18,069 nt of DNA, from assembly GCA_946187475.1 (NCBI GenBank), contig CAMHRJ010000010.1:1-18069 (forward strand). Direction: 5' to 3'. The notes beneath the pieces are model-generated. The model was not told where the DNA came from. It worked only from the letters and a program-made list of their open reading frames with translations, and made no database searches. Positions 7,252 through 14,076 of the stretch are shown in pieces. Positions within the stretch are counted from its first letter, which is position 1. The number at the start of each line of letters is the position of its first letter. Both the position numbers and the translations under genes were made by a program. Source of the stretch: an uncultured Clostridia bacterium (lineage in GTDB: Bacteria; Bacillota; Clostridia; Oscillospirales; Oscillospiraceae).

Positions 7252-7812
7252 ATGGAAAAGGTAAACGTTTACGACTGGGATAAGACGATCTTCCCCAAGG
7301 ACAGCACCGTGACCTTCTATTTCTGGTGCGTGCGCCATTGGCCCCGGGTGCTCCGGGCCCTGCCGGCAACCGTTCGTCTGCTCCCGGCCTATTGGAAAAA
7401 GAAAATCACCAAAACCGCCATCAAGGAGGTTTTTTACGGCTTTCTGCGCTATGTGCCGGACATCGACAAGGCCGCAGAGCGGTTCTGGAACGAGCAGTTC
7501 CACCGGATCAACGGCTGGTATCTGGACCAGCAGCGCTCCAGCGACATCGTGATCTCCGCCTCACCGGAGTTTCTGATCGCCGTTCCGGCGAGGCGTCTGG
7601 GCGTGCGGCTGCTGGCCTCCCGGGTGGACAGATTCACCGGCAAGACTGAAGGGGAGAACTGCTGGGGCCCGGAGAAGGTGAACCGTCTGCGCGCGGCCTA
7701 CCCGGAGGTGGAGATCGAAACCTTCTACTCCGATTCCCGCAGCGACACGCCTCTGGCAGAGCTGGCAGAGCGGGCCTGGCTGGTCAAAGGACAGGAACTC
7801 TTGCCGTGGTAA
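7252..7812 (+). CDS. HAD superfamily IB phosphatase
   Basis: The 186-aa product carries the full set of HAD motifs: DWDKT with nucleophile D8, D10 and T12; motif II ISAS with S102; motif III GPEKV with K142; and motif IV YSDSRSD with D161 and D165. The helical cap insert after motif I (about 20-95) places it with subfamily IB, the group of phosphoserine phosphatase-like enzymes. The substrate cannot be read from sequence. No signal peptide is present, so it should act in the cytoplasm. The start at ATG 7252 puts the nucleophile at the usual distance from the N-terminus. A GTG at 7243 is an alternative, and neither has a strong RBS. It lies 17 bases after the DUF218 stop codon, suggesting the same transcript. 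Confidence 0.87.
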   Translation: MEKVNVYDWDKTIFPKDSTVTFYFWCVRHWPRVLRALPATVRLLPAYWKKKITKTAIKEVFYGFLRYVPDIDKAAERFWNEQFHRINGWYLDQQRSSDIVISASPEFLIAVPARRLGVRLLASRVDRFTGKTEGENCWGPEKVNRLRAAYPEVEIETFYSDSRSDTPLAELAERAWLVKGQELLPW

Positions 7813-7844
7813 CGGCACAAACATAAAAGGAAGGGAGAAAACAA

Positions 7845-8600
7845 ATGGACAGCGAAAATCGTTCCCTGCGCTGGGACTTAACCAGACCGGACTTCCGCGC
7901 CGCGGGCCGGCAGGCCCTGACGGGCCATTGGGGTCTGGCTGTGGGTGTCATGATCGCGGCAGCGCTGCTGGGCGGCATCGGCAACGGCTTCAGCGTCGAT
8001 CTGAACATCGATCTGGGTGACGGCGGCTATTATTTTGATTCCAGCCTGCTGGATCAGATCCAGTATTATCTGGAGAAGTATCGCTACGTTTTCAGCGCCC
8101 TGAGCATCCTCGGCATGGTGCAGTTCATCATCGGCGGCACCATCGAGATCGGCTACAAGCGCTTCAACCTCCATCTGGTGGACGGACAGGAGGCCAGATT
8201 CGGCGACCTGTTTTCGGCCTTCAACATCTTCGGCCAGGCCTTCTGGCTGCGCCTGCGGGTGCTGCTGCAGACCATCGCCTGGGCGCTGCTGCTGATCGTG
8301 CCGGGCATCGTGGCGGCCTACCGCTACAGCATGGCGCCCTACATCATGGCCGAGAACCCGAACATCGAGGTGGGCGAGGCCATCGAGCGCTCCAAGGCGA
8401 TGATGGACGGCCACAAGATGGAACTGTTTTTGCTGCACCTGAGCTTCCTTGGCTGGCTGCTGCTGTCGGTGCTGACCCTGGGCATCCTGAGTCTCTGGGT
8501 CACGCCTTACATGCAGACCACCGAGGCTTACTACTACCGCAGACTGAACGAAGCCCAGAATCCCCAGCCCAAAGAACCGGACTGGACGGACAACTACTGA
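7845..8600 (+). CDS. DUF975 family integral membrane protein
   Basis: The 251-aa product is a DUF975-type membrane protein common in Firmicutes; its molecular role is unknown. It opens with a charged cytoplasmic stretch ending in FRAAGRQALTGHW (17-29). Hydrophobic segments follow at about 30-47, 83-103, 134-158 and 193-220. Typical family features are the GGTIEIGYKRFNL turn (97-109), LLLIVPGIVAAYRYSMAPYIMAEN (148-171) and a conserved-looking AIERSKAMMDGHK helix (179-191). AAGGGAG (7832-7838) lies 6 bases before the ATG. The gap to the phosphatase gene is 32 bases with no visible promoter or hairpin, so it is probably the last gene of the ABC-F cluster and is closed by the terminator at 8608. 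Confidence 0.85.
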   Translation: MDSENRSLRWDLTRPDFRAAGRQALTGHWGLAVGVMIAAALLGGIGNGFSVDLNIDLGDGGYYFDSSLLDQIQYYLEKYRYVFSALSILGMVQFIIGGTIEIGYKRFNLHLVDGQEARFGDLFSAFNIFGQAFWLRLRVLLQTIAWALLLIVPGIVAAYRYSMAPYIMAENPNIEVGEAIERSKAMMDGHKMELFLLHLSFLGWLLLSVLTLGILSLWVTPYMQTTEAYYYRRLNEAQNPQPKEPDWTDNY

Positions 8601-8607
8601 GAACAGA

Positions 8608-8639
8608 AAAACTCCCTCCCGAATTCGGGAGGGAGTTTT
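8608..8639. terminator. Bidirectional terminator between DUF975 and deacetylase genes
   Basis: A perfect 14-base stem, AAAACTCCCTCCCG (8608-8621) with CGGGAGGGAGTTTT (8626-8639), encloses the loop AATT. A-tract and T-tract flank it on opposite sides, so it can work for both convergent genes. It ends 13 bases from the deacetylase stop codon. Confidence 0.9.
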
Positions 8640-8652
8640 CATTGGGTTTCGA

Positions 8653-10638
8653 TCAGTCTTTGGGAGCTTCCTGGGTTTCGGTTTCCGCAGACCCGGTGGC
8701 CTCGGTCTCAGAAACCTCGCTCTTTTCAGCGTCGGTTTTTTCGGCGGTTTCCGTCTTGGTTTCCGTGGTAGAATCCTCAGCCGGCTTCACGGCGTCCTTG
8801 TCGGCCGCGTCGGTCTTGTCCGCAGACGCGGCGTCCGTCTTGGTTTCGTCGGTCTTGTCGGTGTTGGTCTCGTCCGGGGTGGTGGCGTCGGGCTCATCCG
8901 TCGTCTCCTCCGCCGGTGCGGGCAGTGCCAGCGAACGCATCAGCATGGCGACCGCCTCGGCACGGGTGGCGCCGAGCTTCGGGCCGAAGGTGCCGTCGGT
9001 GTAGCCGTTCACGATGCCCAGCTCTGCCATGGCAGAGACGTTCCACTTGGCCCAGGAGCTGATGTCCTTGGCATCCGCGAAGCGATTGATGCCGGCCTCA
9101 CCCTCGGGCAGGTCGTAGCCCTTGTACTTCAGATAGCGGCTGAGCATGGCGCAGAGCTCCGTGCGGTTGATGTCACTGTTGGGCTGGAAGGTGCCGTCGG
9201 TGTAGCCCTTGACGATCTCTTCCGCGGTGGCCCAGCAGAGGGCTTTGTAATAGTAGGAGCTGGTGCTCACGTCGGAATAGTTCACATTCGGGTATTCCGC
9301 ATCCACGCCGGACATGCGATAGAGCATGGCCACCAGCATGGCGCGATTCAGATTGCTGTTGGGAGACATGACCTCCGGCGCGGTGCCGTTGATGATGCCC
9401 TGGGAGACGGCGGCGGAGAGGTCCTTGTAGTACCAGGAGGTCACCTTTACGTCGCGCATGACCTTGCCGTCACCGGTGACGGTCAGCAGAGAAACGGCGC
9501 TGGGGGCGAGACCACTGGCCTCCGCAATGGCCTGGACGGTGGTGTTGGGCTCCACCGCCACGGGACCGCTGTACACGGCGCTGCTGCCATTGGGCGTGCT
9601 GCAGTCGGTGGTGTAGCGGATCACGGCGTTGCCGGCGCTGGACTTCATGGTGACATGACCGTCGGCGTAGCTGAGCTCCGGCGCGGGAGCGGGGATGTAC
9701 TCAATGCTCTCCGAGGCGACATTGGAGCGCACGCTGTTCCAGCTGACCACGCTCATGGCCTTGATGGTGCAGGTGCCGCTGACGGTGAAGGGACCGGTGT
9801 ACTTGGTGGCATTGGCCGGGGTGGGCGTCTCGCCATTGGTGGTGTAATAGACGCTGCCGCGGCTGTCACCGGCGATGGTGATCTTCATTCCGCTGGAATC
9901 CACGCTCTTGGTGATGGTGGGGGTCTGGATGCCGTCGGAGGTGCCGGCGCTGCCGGGATAGGCGTCAAAATAGATGGTGGCGTTTTTCAGCTCGATGCCG
10001 CGGCGGAAGAACATTTCTGCAACGGTGACGAACTGATAGCCCTGAGACTTCAGCGTGTCGATGGCACGCAGCGCACCACTGACGGAGGTGGGATAGAGGT
10101 CGTGAAGCAGCACCACGGAGCCGTCCTTGGCGTAGCGCAGGAACATGTTGTACACGCTGTCGGCGTTGCGGCTCTCCCAGTCGCGGGTATCCACGCTCCA
10201 GTAGAAGCAGGGGACGCCGGCGGTGTTCAGCACGGTCTGGTTGTAAGCGCCGTAGGGGGGACGGAGCATGTAGGTCAGATCAAAGCCCAGGGCCTTGTCC
10301 AGAATGCCGTCCGTGCGGCTCAGCTGACTCTGGATGTTTGCCACACTCAGATTGGTCAGCTGGGGATGGTTGTAGGTGTGGCTGCAGATCTGGTGACCCT
10401 CCATCCATGCGCGCTTGACGATGGCGGGATAGCTCTCTGCGTTGATGCCCTGCATGAAGAACGTGGCGTGGACGCCCCGCTCCTTCAGACCATCCAGCAG
10501 GGTGGAGGTGTACTGACTGGGACCGTCGTCAAAGGTGACGGCGATCAGTTTTTCCCCTGCGGCGTGGGCCGGCAGCGTGGGCAGCAGCGTGCTGAACAGA
10601 AGCACAGCCAGCAGCAGGGACAGAAGTTTCTTTTTCAT
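8653..10638 (-). CDS. Secreted polysaccharide deacetylase with chitobiase-like and SLH domains
   Basis: This 661-aa surface enzyme probably removes acetyl groups from peptidoglycan or another GlcNAc polymer. A signal peptide (1-26) ends in AHA. The NodB deacetylase domain (about 30-210) has all motifs: TFDDGPS with D37-D38, SHTYNH with metal ligands H87 and H91, RPPYG (126-130), WSVDTRDW (147-154) and LLHD with H179. Two chitobiase C-terminal-type beta domains follow (about 238-315 and 320-388; YYTTNGETPTP, YTTDCSTPNG). Three SLH repeats come next (about 398-443, 452-505, 518-570); GYTDGTF occurs in repeats 2 and 3 through an identical 21-base DNA repeat (8986-9006, 9187-9207). The last 90 residues (572-661) are a low-complexity Thr/Asp/Glu/Lys/Ala tail, unusual after SLH domains. 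AAAGGAG (10647-10653) lies 8 bases from the ATG. Deacetylase activity is secure by motif; the substrate is inferred. Confidence 0.93.
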   Translation of the reverse strand: MKKKLLSLLLAVLLFSTLLPTLPAHAAGEKLIAVTFDDGPSQYTSTLLDGLKERGVHATFFMQGINAESYPAIVKRAWMEGHQICSHTYNHPQLTNLSVANIQSQLSRTDGILDKALGFDLTYMLRPPYGAYNQTVLNTAGVPCFYWSVDTRDWESRNADSVYNMFLRYAKDGSVVLLHDLYPTSVSGALRAIDTLKSQGYQFVTVAEMFFRRGIELKNATIYFDAYPGSAGTSDGIQTPTITKSVDSSGMKITIAGDSRGSVYYTTNGETPTPANATKYTGPFTVSGTCTIKAMSVVSWNSVRSNVASESIEYIPAPAPELSYADGHVTMKSSAGNAVIRYTTDCSTPNGSSAVYSGPVAVEPNTTVQAIAEASGLAPSAVSLLTVTGDGKVMRDVKVTSWYYKDLSAAVSQGIINGTAPEVMSPNSNLNRAMLVAMLYRMSGVDAEYPNVNYSDVSTSSYYYKALCWATAEEIVKGYTDGTFQPNSDINRTELCAMLSRYLKYKGYDLPEGEAGINRFADAKDISSWAKWNVSAMAELGIVNGYTDGTFGPKLGATRAEAVAMLMRSLALPAPAEETTDEPDATTPDETNTDKTDETKTDAASADKTDAADKDAVKPAEDSTTETKTETAEKTDAEKSEVSETEATGSAETETQEAPKD

Positions 10639-10673
10639 TCTGACTTCTCCTTTTCTATAAATTTACATAATAC

Positions 10674-10703
10674 ATTATAAGGTCGAAGCCTGTCGGAATG
10701 CAA
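10674..10703 (-). promoter_or_regulatory. Sigma-A promoter for the SLH deacetylase gene
   Basis: Read on the minus strand, TTGCAT (10703-10698) is followed by an 18-base spacer and a perfect TATAAT (10679-10674). Transcription would start near 10667, about 30 bases before the ATG. Confidence 0.75.
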
Positions 10704-10762
10704 CGTCTTTTTTTGTAGGAATTCGATTATATTTGTATTTCTCGAAACCTCACATCCGGGCA

Positions 10763-10791
10763 TTGACGGATTTTATAAACTGTGGTATATT
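10763..10791 (+). promoter_or_regulatory. Sigma-A promoter for the CNNM operon
   Basis: TTGACG (10763-10768), a 17-base spacer and TATATT (10786-10791) preceded by TGG (extended -10). Transcription should start near 10798, so the ATG at 10795 cannot be the translation start. Confidence 0.8.
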
Positions 10792-10818
10792 GTTATGAAA
10801 TATTATCACAGGAGTGTG

Positions 10819-12114
10819 ATGATCCGAATGGATGAGGGCAGTCGATCGTTTGCCCCGATCTTCATCATCGTGCTGCTTCTGCTGGGCGCGGCCTATTTTG
10901 CCCTGGCGGAGACGGCCTTTGCCGCAGTAAGCCGGACGCGCATCAAAATGCGTGCGGAACGCGGTGAGAAAAGCGCGCAGCGCGCACTGTATATCTTAGA
11001 CCATTTCGACAAGGCGATCACGACCATCCTGATCGGCACGAACATCCTCCATCTGACCACCGCGGCCTATGTCACGGTTCTGGTCACCCGCAGATGGAGC
11101 GTCAGCGCCGTCACGGCGGGCACGCTGCTCACCACGGTGGTCGTGTTCTTCATAGGCGAGATGCTGCCGAAAAGCATCGCAAAGAAATACAGCGAGCGGT
11201 TGTCTCTGGCAACCGCAGGTTCGCTGTACTTTTTTATGGGTCTGTTTACGCCTTTTTCCTGGATTCTGACCCACATCGGCAATTTCGCTGCAAAGCTTTC
11301 CCCCAGCGATCCGGAGCTGACCGTCACGGAGGACGAGCTCTATGACATCATCGAGACCATGACCGACGAGGGCGGACTCAGCGAGGAGCGCGGCGAGCTT
11401 GTGAGCTCCGCTCTGGAGTTTGCGGACATCCCGGTGGAGAGCGTGCTCACTGCCCGGGTGGACGTGGCCGCCATCGACGTGGACGACAGCCCGGAGGAAA
11501 TCCTCCAGGTGATCAGCGCCCAGCGCCACAGCCGCCTCCCGGTCTACGAGGGCAGCATCGATAACGTCATCGGCGTGCTGCAGCTGCGCCGCTACATCCG
11601 CGCCTGCGTGGCTCAGAACGGCCCCGTGGCGGACATCCGCCCGCTCTTGGACGAGGCCATGTTTGTCCACCACAGCAAGGCCATCGACGACCTCCTGCCG
11701 GAGATGAGCCGCCGGAAGATGAATCTGGCTGTCGTGACGGACAACTACGGCGGCATGCTGGGCATCGTCACCATCGAGGACATCCTCGAGGAGCTGGTGG
11801 GCGAGATCTGGGACGAGGAGGACATCGTGGAGGAGACCTTCGTGCCTCTGGGCGGCGACCGATATCAGGTGGACGCCGAGATGACCGTGGGCGAGCTCTT
11901 TGACCGTCTGGACTACGAAGACCCCGAGGATGACGAGGACTTGCAGTATAAGCTCCTCAGCGAGTGGACCTACGAGCAGTTCGCGGACATTCCCCACGAG
12001 CGGGATTCCTTCCAGTACCACGAGCTCACGGTGCGCATCCAGAATATGCGCCAGAAGCGCATCGTCACTCTGCTGGTGCACCTGGAGCGTCCGGAAGGAG
12101 GTGCCGAGGCATGA
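10819..12114 (+). CDS. CNNM/CorC-type transporter with CBS pair, copy 1
   Basis: CNNM/CorC proteins are membrane proteins linked to Mg2+ or other divalent cation efflux; older annotation calls them HlyC/CorC hemolysins. The product is about 431 aa. A DUF21 membrane domain (about 10-150) includes ALAETAFAAVSRTRIK (28-43), GTN (73-75) and the conserved GEMLPK (113-118). Two CBS motifs (about 205-258 and 270-330) contain SRLPVYEGSIDNVIGVL and LAVVTDNYGGMLGIVTIEDILEELVGEIWDE, and a CorC_HlyC domain spans about 340-425. CBS pairs sense adenine nucleotides such as Mg-ATP. The frame is open from ATG 10795, but the promoter predicts an RNA start near 10798. AGGAG (10810-10814) then serves ATG 10819 (4-base gap) or ATG 10828 (13-base gap); I use 10819. 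It overlaps the paralogous downstream gene by 4 bases. Confidence 0.9.
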   Translation: MIRMDEGSRSFAPIFIIVLLLLGAAYFALAETAFAAVSRTRIKMRAERGEKSAQRALYILDHFDKAITTILIGTNILHLTTAAYVTVLVTRRWSVSAVTAGTLLTTVVVFFIGEMLPKSIAKKYSERLSLATAGSLYFFMGLFTPFSWILTHIGNFAAKLSPSDPELTVTEDELYDIIETMTDEGGLSEERGELVSSALEFADIPVESVLTARVDVAAIDVDDSPEEILQVISAQRHSRLPVYEGSIDNVIGVLQLRRYIRACVAQNGPVADIRPLLDEAMFVHHSKAIDDLLPEMSRRKMNLAVVTDNYGGMLGIVTIEDILEELVGEIWDEEDIVEETFVPLGGDRYQVDAEMTVGELFDRLDYEDPEDDEDLQYKLLSEWTYEQFADIPHERDSFQYHELTVRIQNMRQKRIVTLLVHLERPEGGAEA

Positions 12115-13409
12115 TCTGGTACATCCTTGCCATTGTGGTGCTCATCGGCCTGTCGGCCTTCTGCTCCTCGGCGGAGATGGCCTATTCCTCGGCCAACCGC
12201 CTGCGGCTGGAAAACGCCATGGAGGACGGCTCCCGCCGGGCAAAAGCGGCGTTTTATATCACCGAGCACTTTGACCACGCCCTCAGCGCCATCCTCATCG
12301 GCAACAACCTGGTGAACATCGGCGCTTCGTCGGTGGCCTCCGTTGCGGCGCTGCTGCTCTCCGGCACGGACGAGTGGTCCTGGCTGGCCACGTTGATTCT
12401 CACCATTCTGGTCATCATCTTCGGCGAGACCATCCCCAAGATCCTCGCCAAGCAGAACGCCAACCGCATCTCCATGCGCTTTGCCTTCATCGTCCGCGTC
12501 ATGATGGTGGTGCTGGCCCCGGTGGTGCTGCTTGTGGTGGGACTGGTGAAGCTCATCACCCTGCCCATGAAGGGCGAGCGCACCGAGACCGAGGACGAGG
12601 AAGCCGCCTCTCAGGAGCTCCAGAGCATCATCGAAACCGCCGAGGACGAGGACGTCATCGACGAAGATCGCTCCGAGTTGGTGCAGGCTGCGTTGGAGTT
12701 CAACGACGTTTCTGCCAGCGACGCCATGACCGCCCGGGTGGACGTGACTGCCATCGATATCGAAGATGATTGGGAAGAGATTCGTGCCCTGCTGGAGGAT
12801 ACGCCTTATTCCCGCATCCCGGTCTACGAGGGCAGCATCGACAACATCATCGGCGTGCTGTACTTAAACCGCCTCTATCGCCATCAGATCGACGATCTCA
12901 TGGGCACCGGGCAGATTCGCCCGCCGGAGAATCTCCGGGATATGCTCATGGAGCCCTGCTTCGTCTATAAGACCACCAAGCTGCCCAAGGTTCTGGAGCA
13001 GCTGCGCCGGGAGAAAAAGCACCTGGCCGTGGTCACCGATGAATACGGCGGCACCCTGGGTCTCATCACCATGGAGGACGTGCTGGAGCAGATCGTGGGC
13101 GAGATTTGGGACGAGACCGACGAGGTGGAGCCCGAGGAGATCATCCCGGTTTCCGACGGCGTCTACGACGTGGACGGCGATCTGATCATCGGCGACTTCC
13201 TGGAGTTGCTGGATTGGCCTGAGGACGCCATCGATACCGAGAGCGCCACCGTGGGCGGCTGGACCCTGGAGCAGTTCGACGGCTTCCCGGAGCCCGGGGA
13301 CAGCTTTGACTTTGAAAACCTCCATGTCACCGTCCAGTCCATGGACAACATGCGCGTGGAGCGCCTCCGGGTGGAGATCCGACCCGAGGAATCGGAACCG
13401 AACGAATAA
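12111..13409 (+). CDS. CNNM/CorC-type transporter with CBS pair, copy 2
   Basis: This 432-aa paralogue has the same order: DUF21 membrane domain (about 1-150), CBS pair (about 207-262 and 275-332) and CorC_HlyC domain (about 345-424). DUF21 signatures are SSAEMAYSSANRLRLEN (19-35), IGNNLVNIG (63-71) and GETIPK (105-110). The CBS region shares MTARVDVTAIDI and SRIPVYEGSIDNIIGVL with copy 1, almost word for word. The start at ATG 12111 overlaps the previous stop codon as ATGA, and AAGGAGG (12095-12101) lies 9 bases before it. The frame is open to 11964, but that extension reads through the end of copy 1 and is not real. The two proteins may form a heterodimer, because CNNM proteins dimerise through both the membrane and CBS domains (inferred). 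The substrate ion is uncertain. Confidence 0.92.
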   Translation: MIWYILAIVVLIGLSAFCSSAEMAYSSANRLRLENAMEDGSRRAKAAFYITEHFDHALSAILIGNNLVNIGASSVASVAALLLSGTDEWSWLATLILTILVIIFGETIPKILAKQNANRISMRFAFIVRVMMVVLAPVVLLVVGLVKLITLPMKGERTETEDEEAASQELQSIIETAEDEDVIDEDRSELVQAALEFNDVSASDAMTARVDVTAIDIEDDWEEIRALLEDTPYSRIPVYEGSIDNIIGVLYLNRLYRHQIDDLMGTGQIRPPENLRDMLMEPCFVYKTTKLPKVLEQLRREKKHLAVVTDEYGGTLGLITMEDVLEQIVGEIWDETDEVEPEEIIPVSDGVYDVDGDLIIGDFLELLDWPEDAIDTESATVGGWTLEQFDGFPEPGDSFDFENLHVTVQSMDNMRVERLRVEIRPEESEPNE

Positions 13410-13445
13410 AAAAGACACCGACTGCAGTCAGTCGGTGTCTTTTTT
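13408..13445. terminator. Bidirectional terminator between CNNM and YkvA-like genes
   Basis: A perfect 16-base stem, 13408-13423 with 13430-13445, has the core AGACACCGACT and a 6-base loop GCAGTC. It begins inside the CNNM stop codon region with an A-tract and ends in a T-tract, so it suits both converging transcripts. Confidence 0.92.
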
Positions 13446-13455
13446 TCGATTTCGA

Positions 13456-13905
13456 TTAAGCTTCCAACGCTTTCGTGAGCTTTGCCATATGCTTGAGCAT
13501 GCCGGAGCCGATCTTCTCATCGATCTTGATGGCCAGATTCCGGGCGCCGTCCAGCATCGCCGGGTCGCCCTGCCAGTATTCCAGAAGACGCTCCCGCTCC
13601 GTGGTGCGCAGCACCTTGCCCACGGAGGAGACAACAGCAAGGGTGTCATCCAGAAAGCCAATGACCTTCCACTTGTCCGGGATCAGATCGAAGGGAAGGA
13701 ACAGGTACCCGATGGAGAGCACGAAGTCCAGCTTCCGGCCTGCGGGGACCTCCCGGTCTGCCAGGATCTTGGAAACCATATACAGCGTGTCCGCCGGCAG
13801 CGCGGCAACATCCATCACCCGCTTGCCGATGTGAGGCTCCAGCTTATAGGCCGCTGCGGCGCGTCCGCGCAGATACAGCCGGTCCAGAAAATTCTGTTCT
13901 GCCAT
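13456..13905 (-). CDS. YkvA-like DUF1232 membrane protein
   Basis: The 149-aa product has the DUF1232 core: LSIGYLFLPFDLIPD (83-97) followed by the GFLDDTLAV motif (102-110). The core is short and hydrophobic. The N-terminal 75 residues and the C-terminal helix (about 120-149) are charged and soluble-looking. Members such as Bacillus YkvA are widespread small membrane-associated proteins of unknown function. CCTCCTT at 13913-13919 is AAGGAGG on this strand, 7 bases before the ATG, which fixes the start. The gene is monocistronic, with its own promoter at 13938-13966 and the shared terminator at 13408-13445. The family call is good; no function can be given. Confidence 0.85.
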   Translation of the reverse strand: MAEQNFLDRLYLRGRAAAAYKLEPHIGKRVMDVAALPADTLYMVSKILADREVPAGRKLDFVLSIGYLFLPFDLIPDKWKVIGFLDDTLAVVSSVGKVLRTTERERLLEYWQGDPAMLDGARNLAIKIDEKIGSGMLKHMAKLTKALEA

Positions 13906-13937
13906 TTTCTTTCCTCCTTGGCGTTCTCTTTTTCTTG

Positions 13938-13966
13938 ATTATAATGGTCCGCGCATCAACTTTCAA
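13938..13966 (-). promoter_or_regulatory. Sigma-A promoter for the YkvA-like gene
   Basis: On the minus strand TTGAAA (13966-13961), a 17-base spacer and TATAAT (13943-13938). Transcription would start near 13931, giving a leader of about 26 bases that contains the AAGGAGG site. Confidence 0.85.
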
Positions 13967-13986
13967 CCTTTTCCTTGAAATGTACG

Positions 13987-14015
13987 TTGAAATTTCTTGG
14001 AATTGGCGCTATAAT
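13987..14015 (+). promoter_or_regulatory. Sigma-A promoter for the UPF0597 gene
   Basis: TTGAAA (13987-13992), a 17-base spacer and TATAAT (14010-14015). It is divergent from the YkvA-like promoter, has the same two hexamers and spacing, and the -35 boxes are only 20 bases apart. Transcription would start near 14022. Confidence 0.87.
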
Positions 14016-14076
14016 AGAGACAACTGTACGTCACCTGTGCACATACATCGAGAACAGAAGAAAGGGAGCTTTCAAT

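Noticed and set aside
4577..7369. A 930-codon open frame on the minus strand, antisense to the ABC-F and DUF218 genes
   Set aside because: It is a by-product of GC-rich codon use on the + strand. It spans two genes with clear catalytic motifs, and its translation (His/Gly/Ala/Leu-rich) shows no recognisable domain.
8986..9207. Identical 21-base direct repeat as a possible mobile or recombination element
   Set aside because: It encodes the conserved GYTDGTF turn in two neighbouring SLH repeats and is explained by domain duplication.
9655..10680. A 341-codon + strand frame opposite the polysaccharide deacetylase
   Set aside because: It is antisense to the NodB and chitobiase-like domains and ends inside the deacetylase promoter region; the composition is that of a shadow frame.
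13975..14076. N-terminal extension of the UPF0597 enzyme
   Set aside because: It covers the -35 and -10 boxes of the gene's own promoter. AAAGGGAG and family alignment favour 14077.
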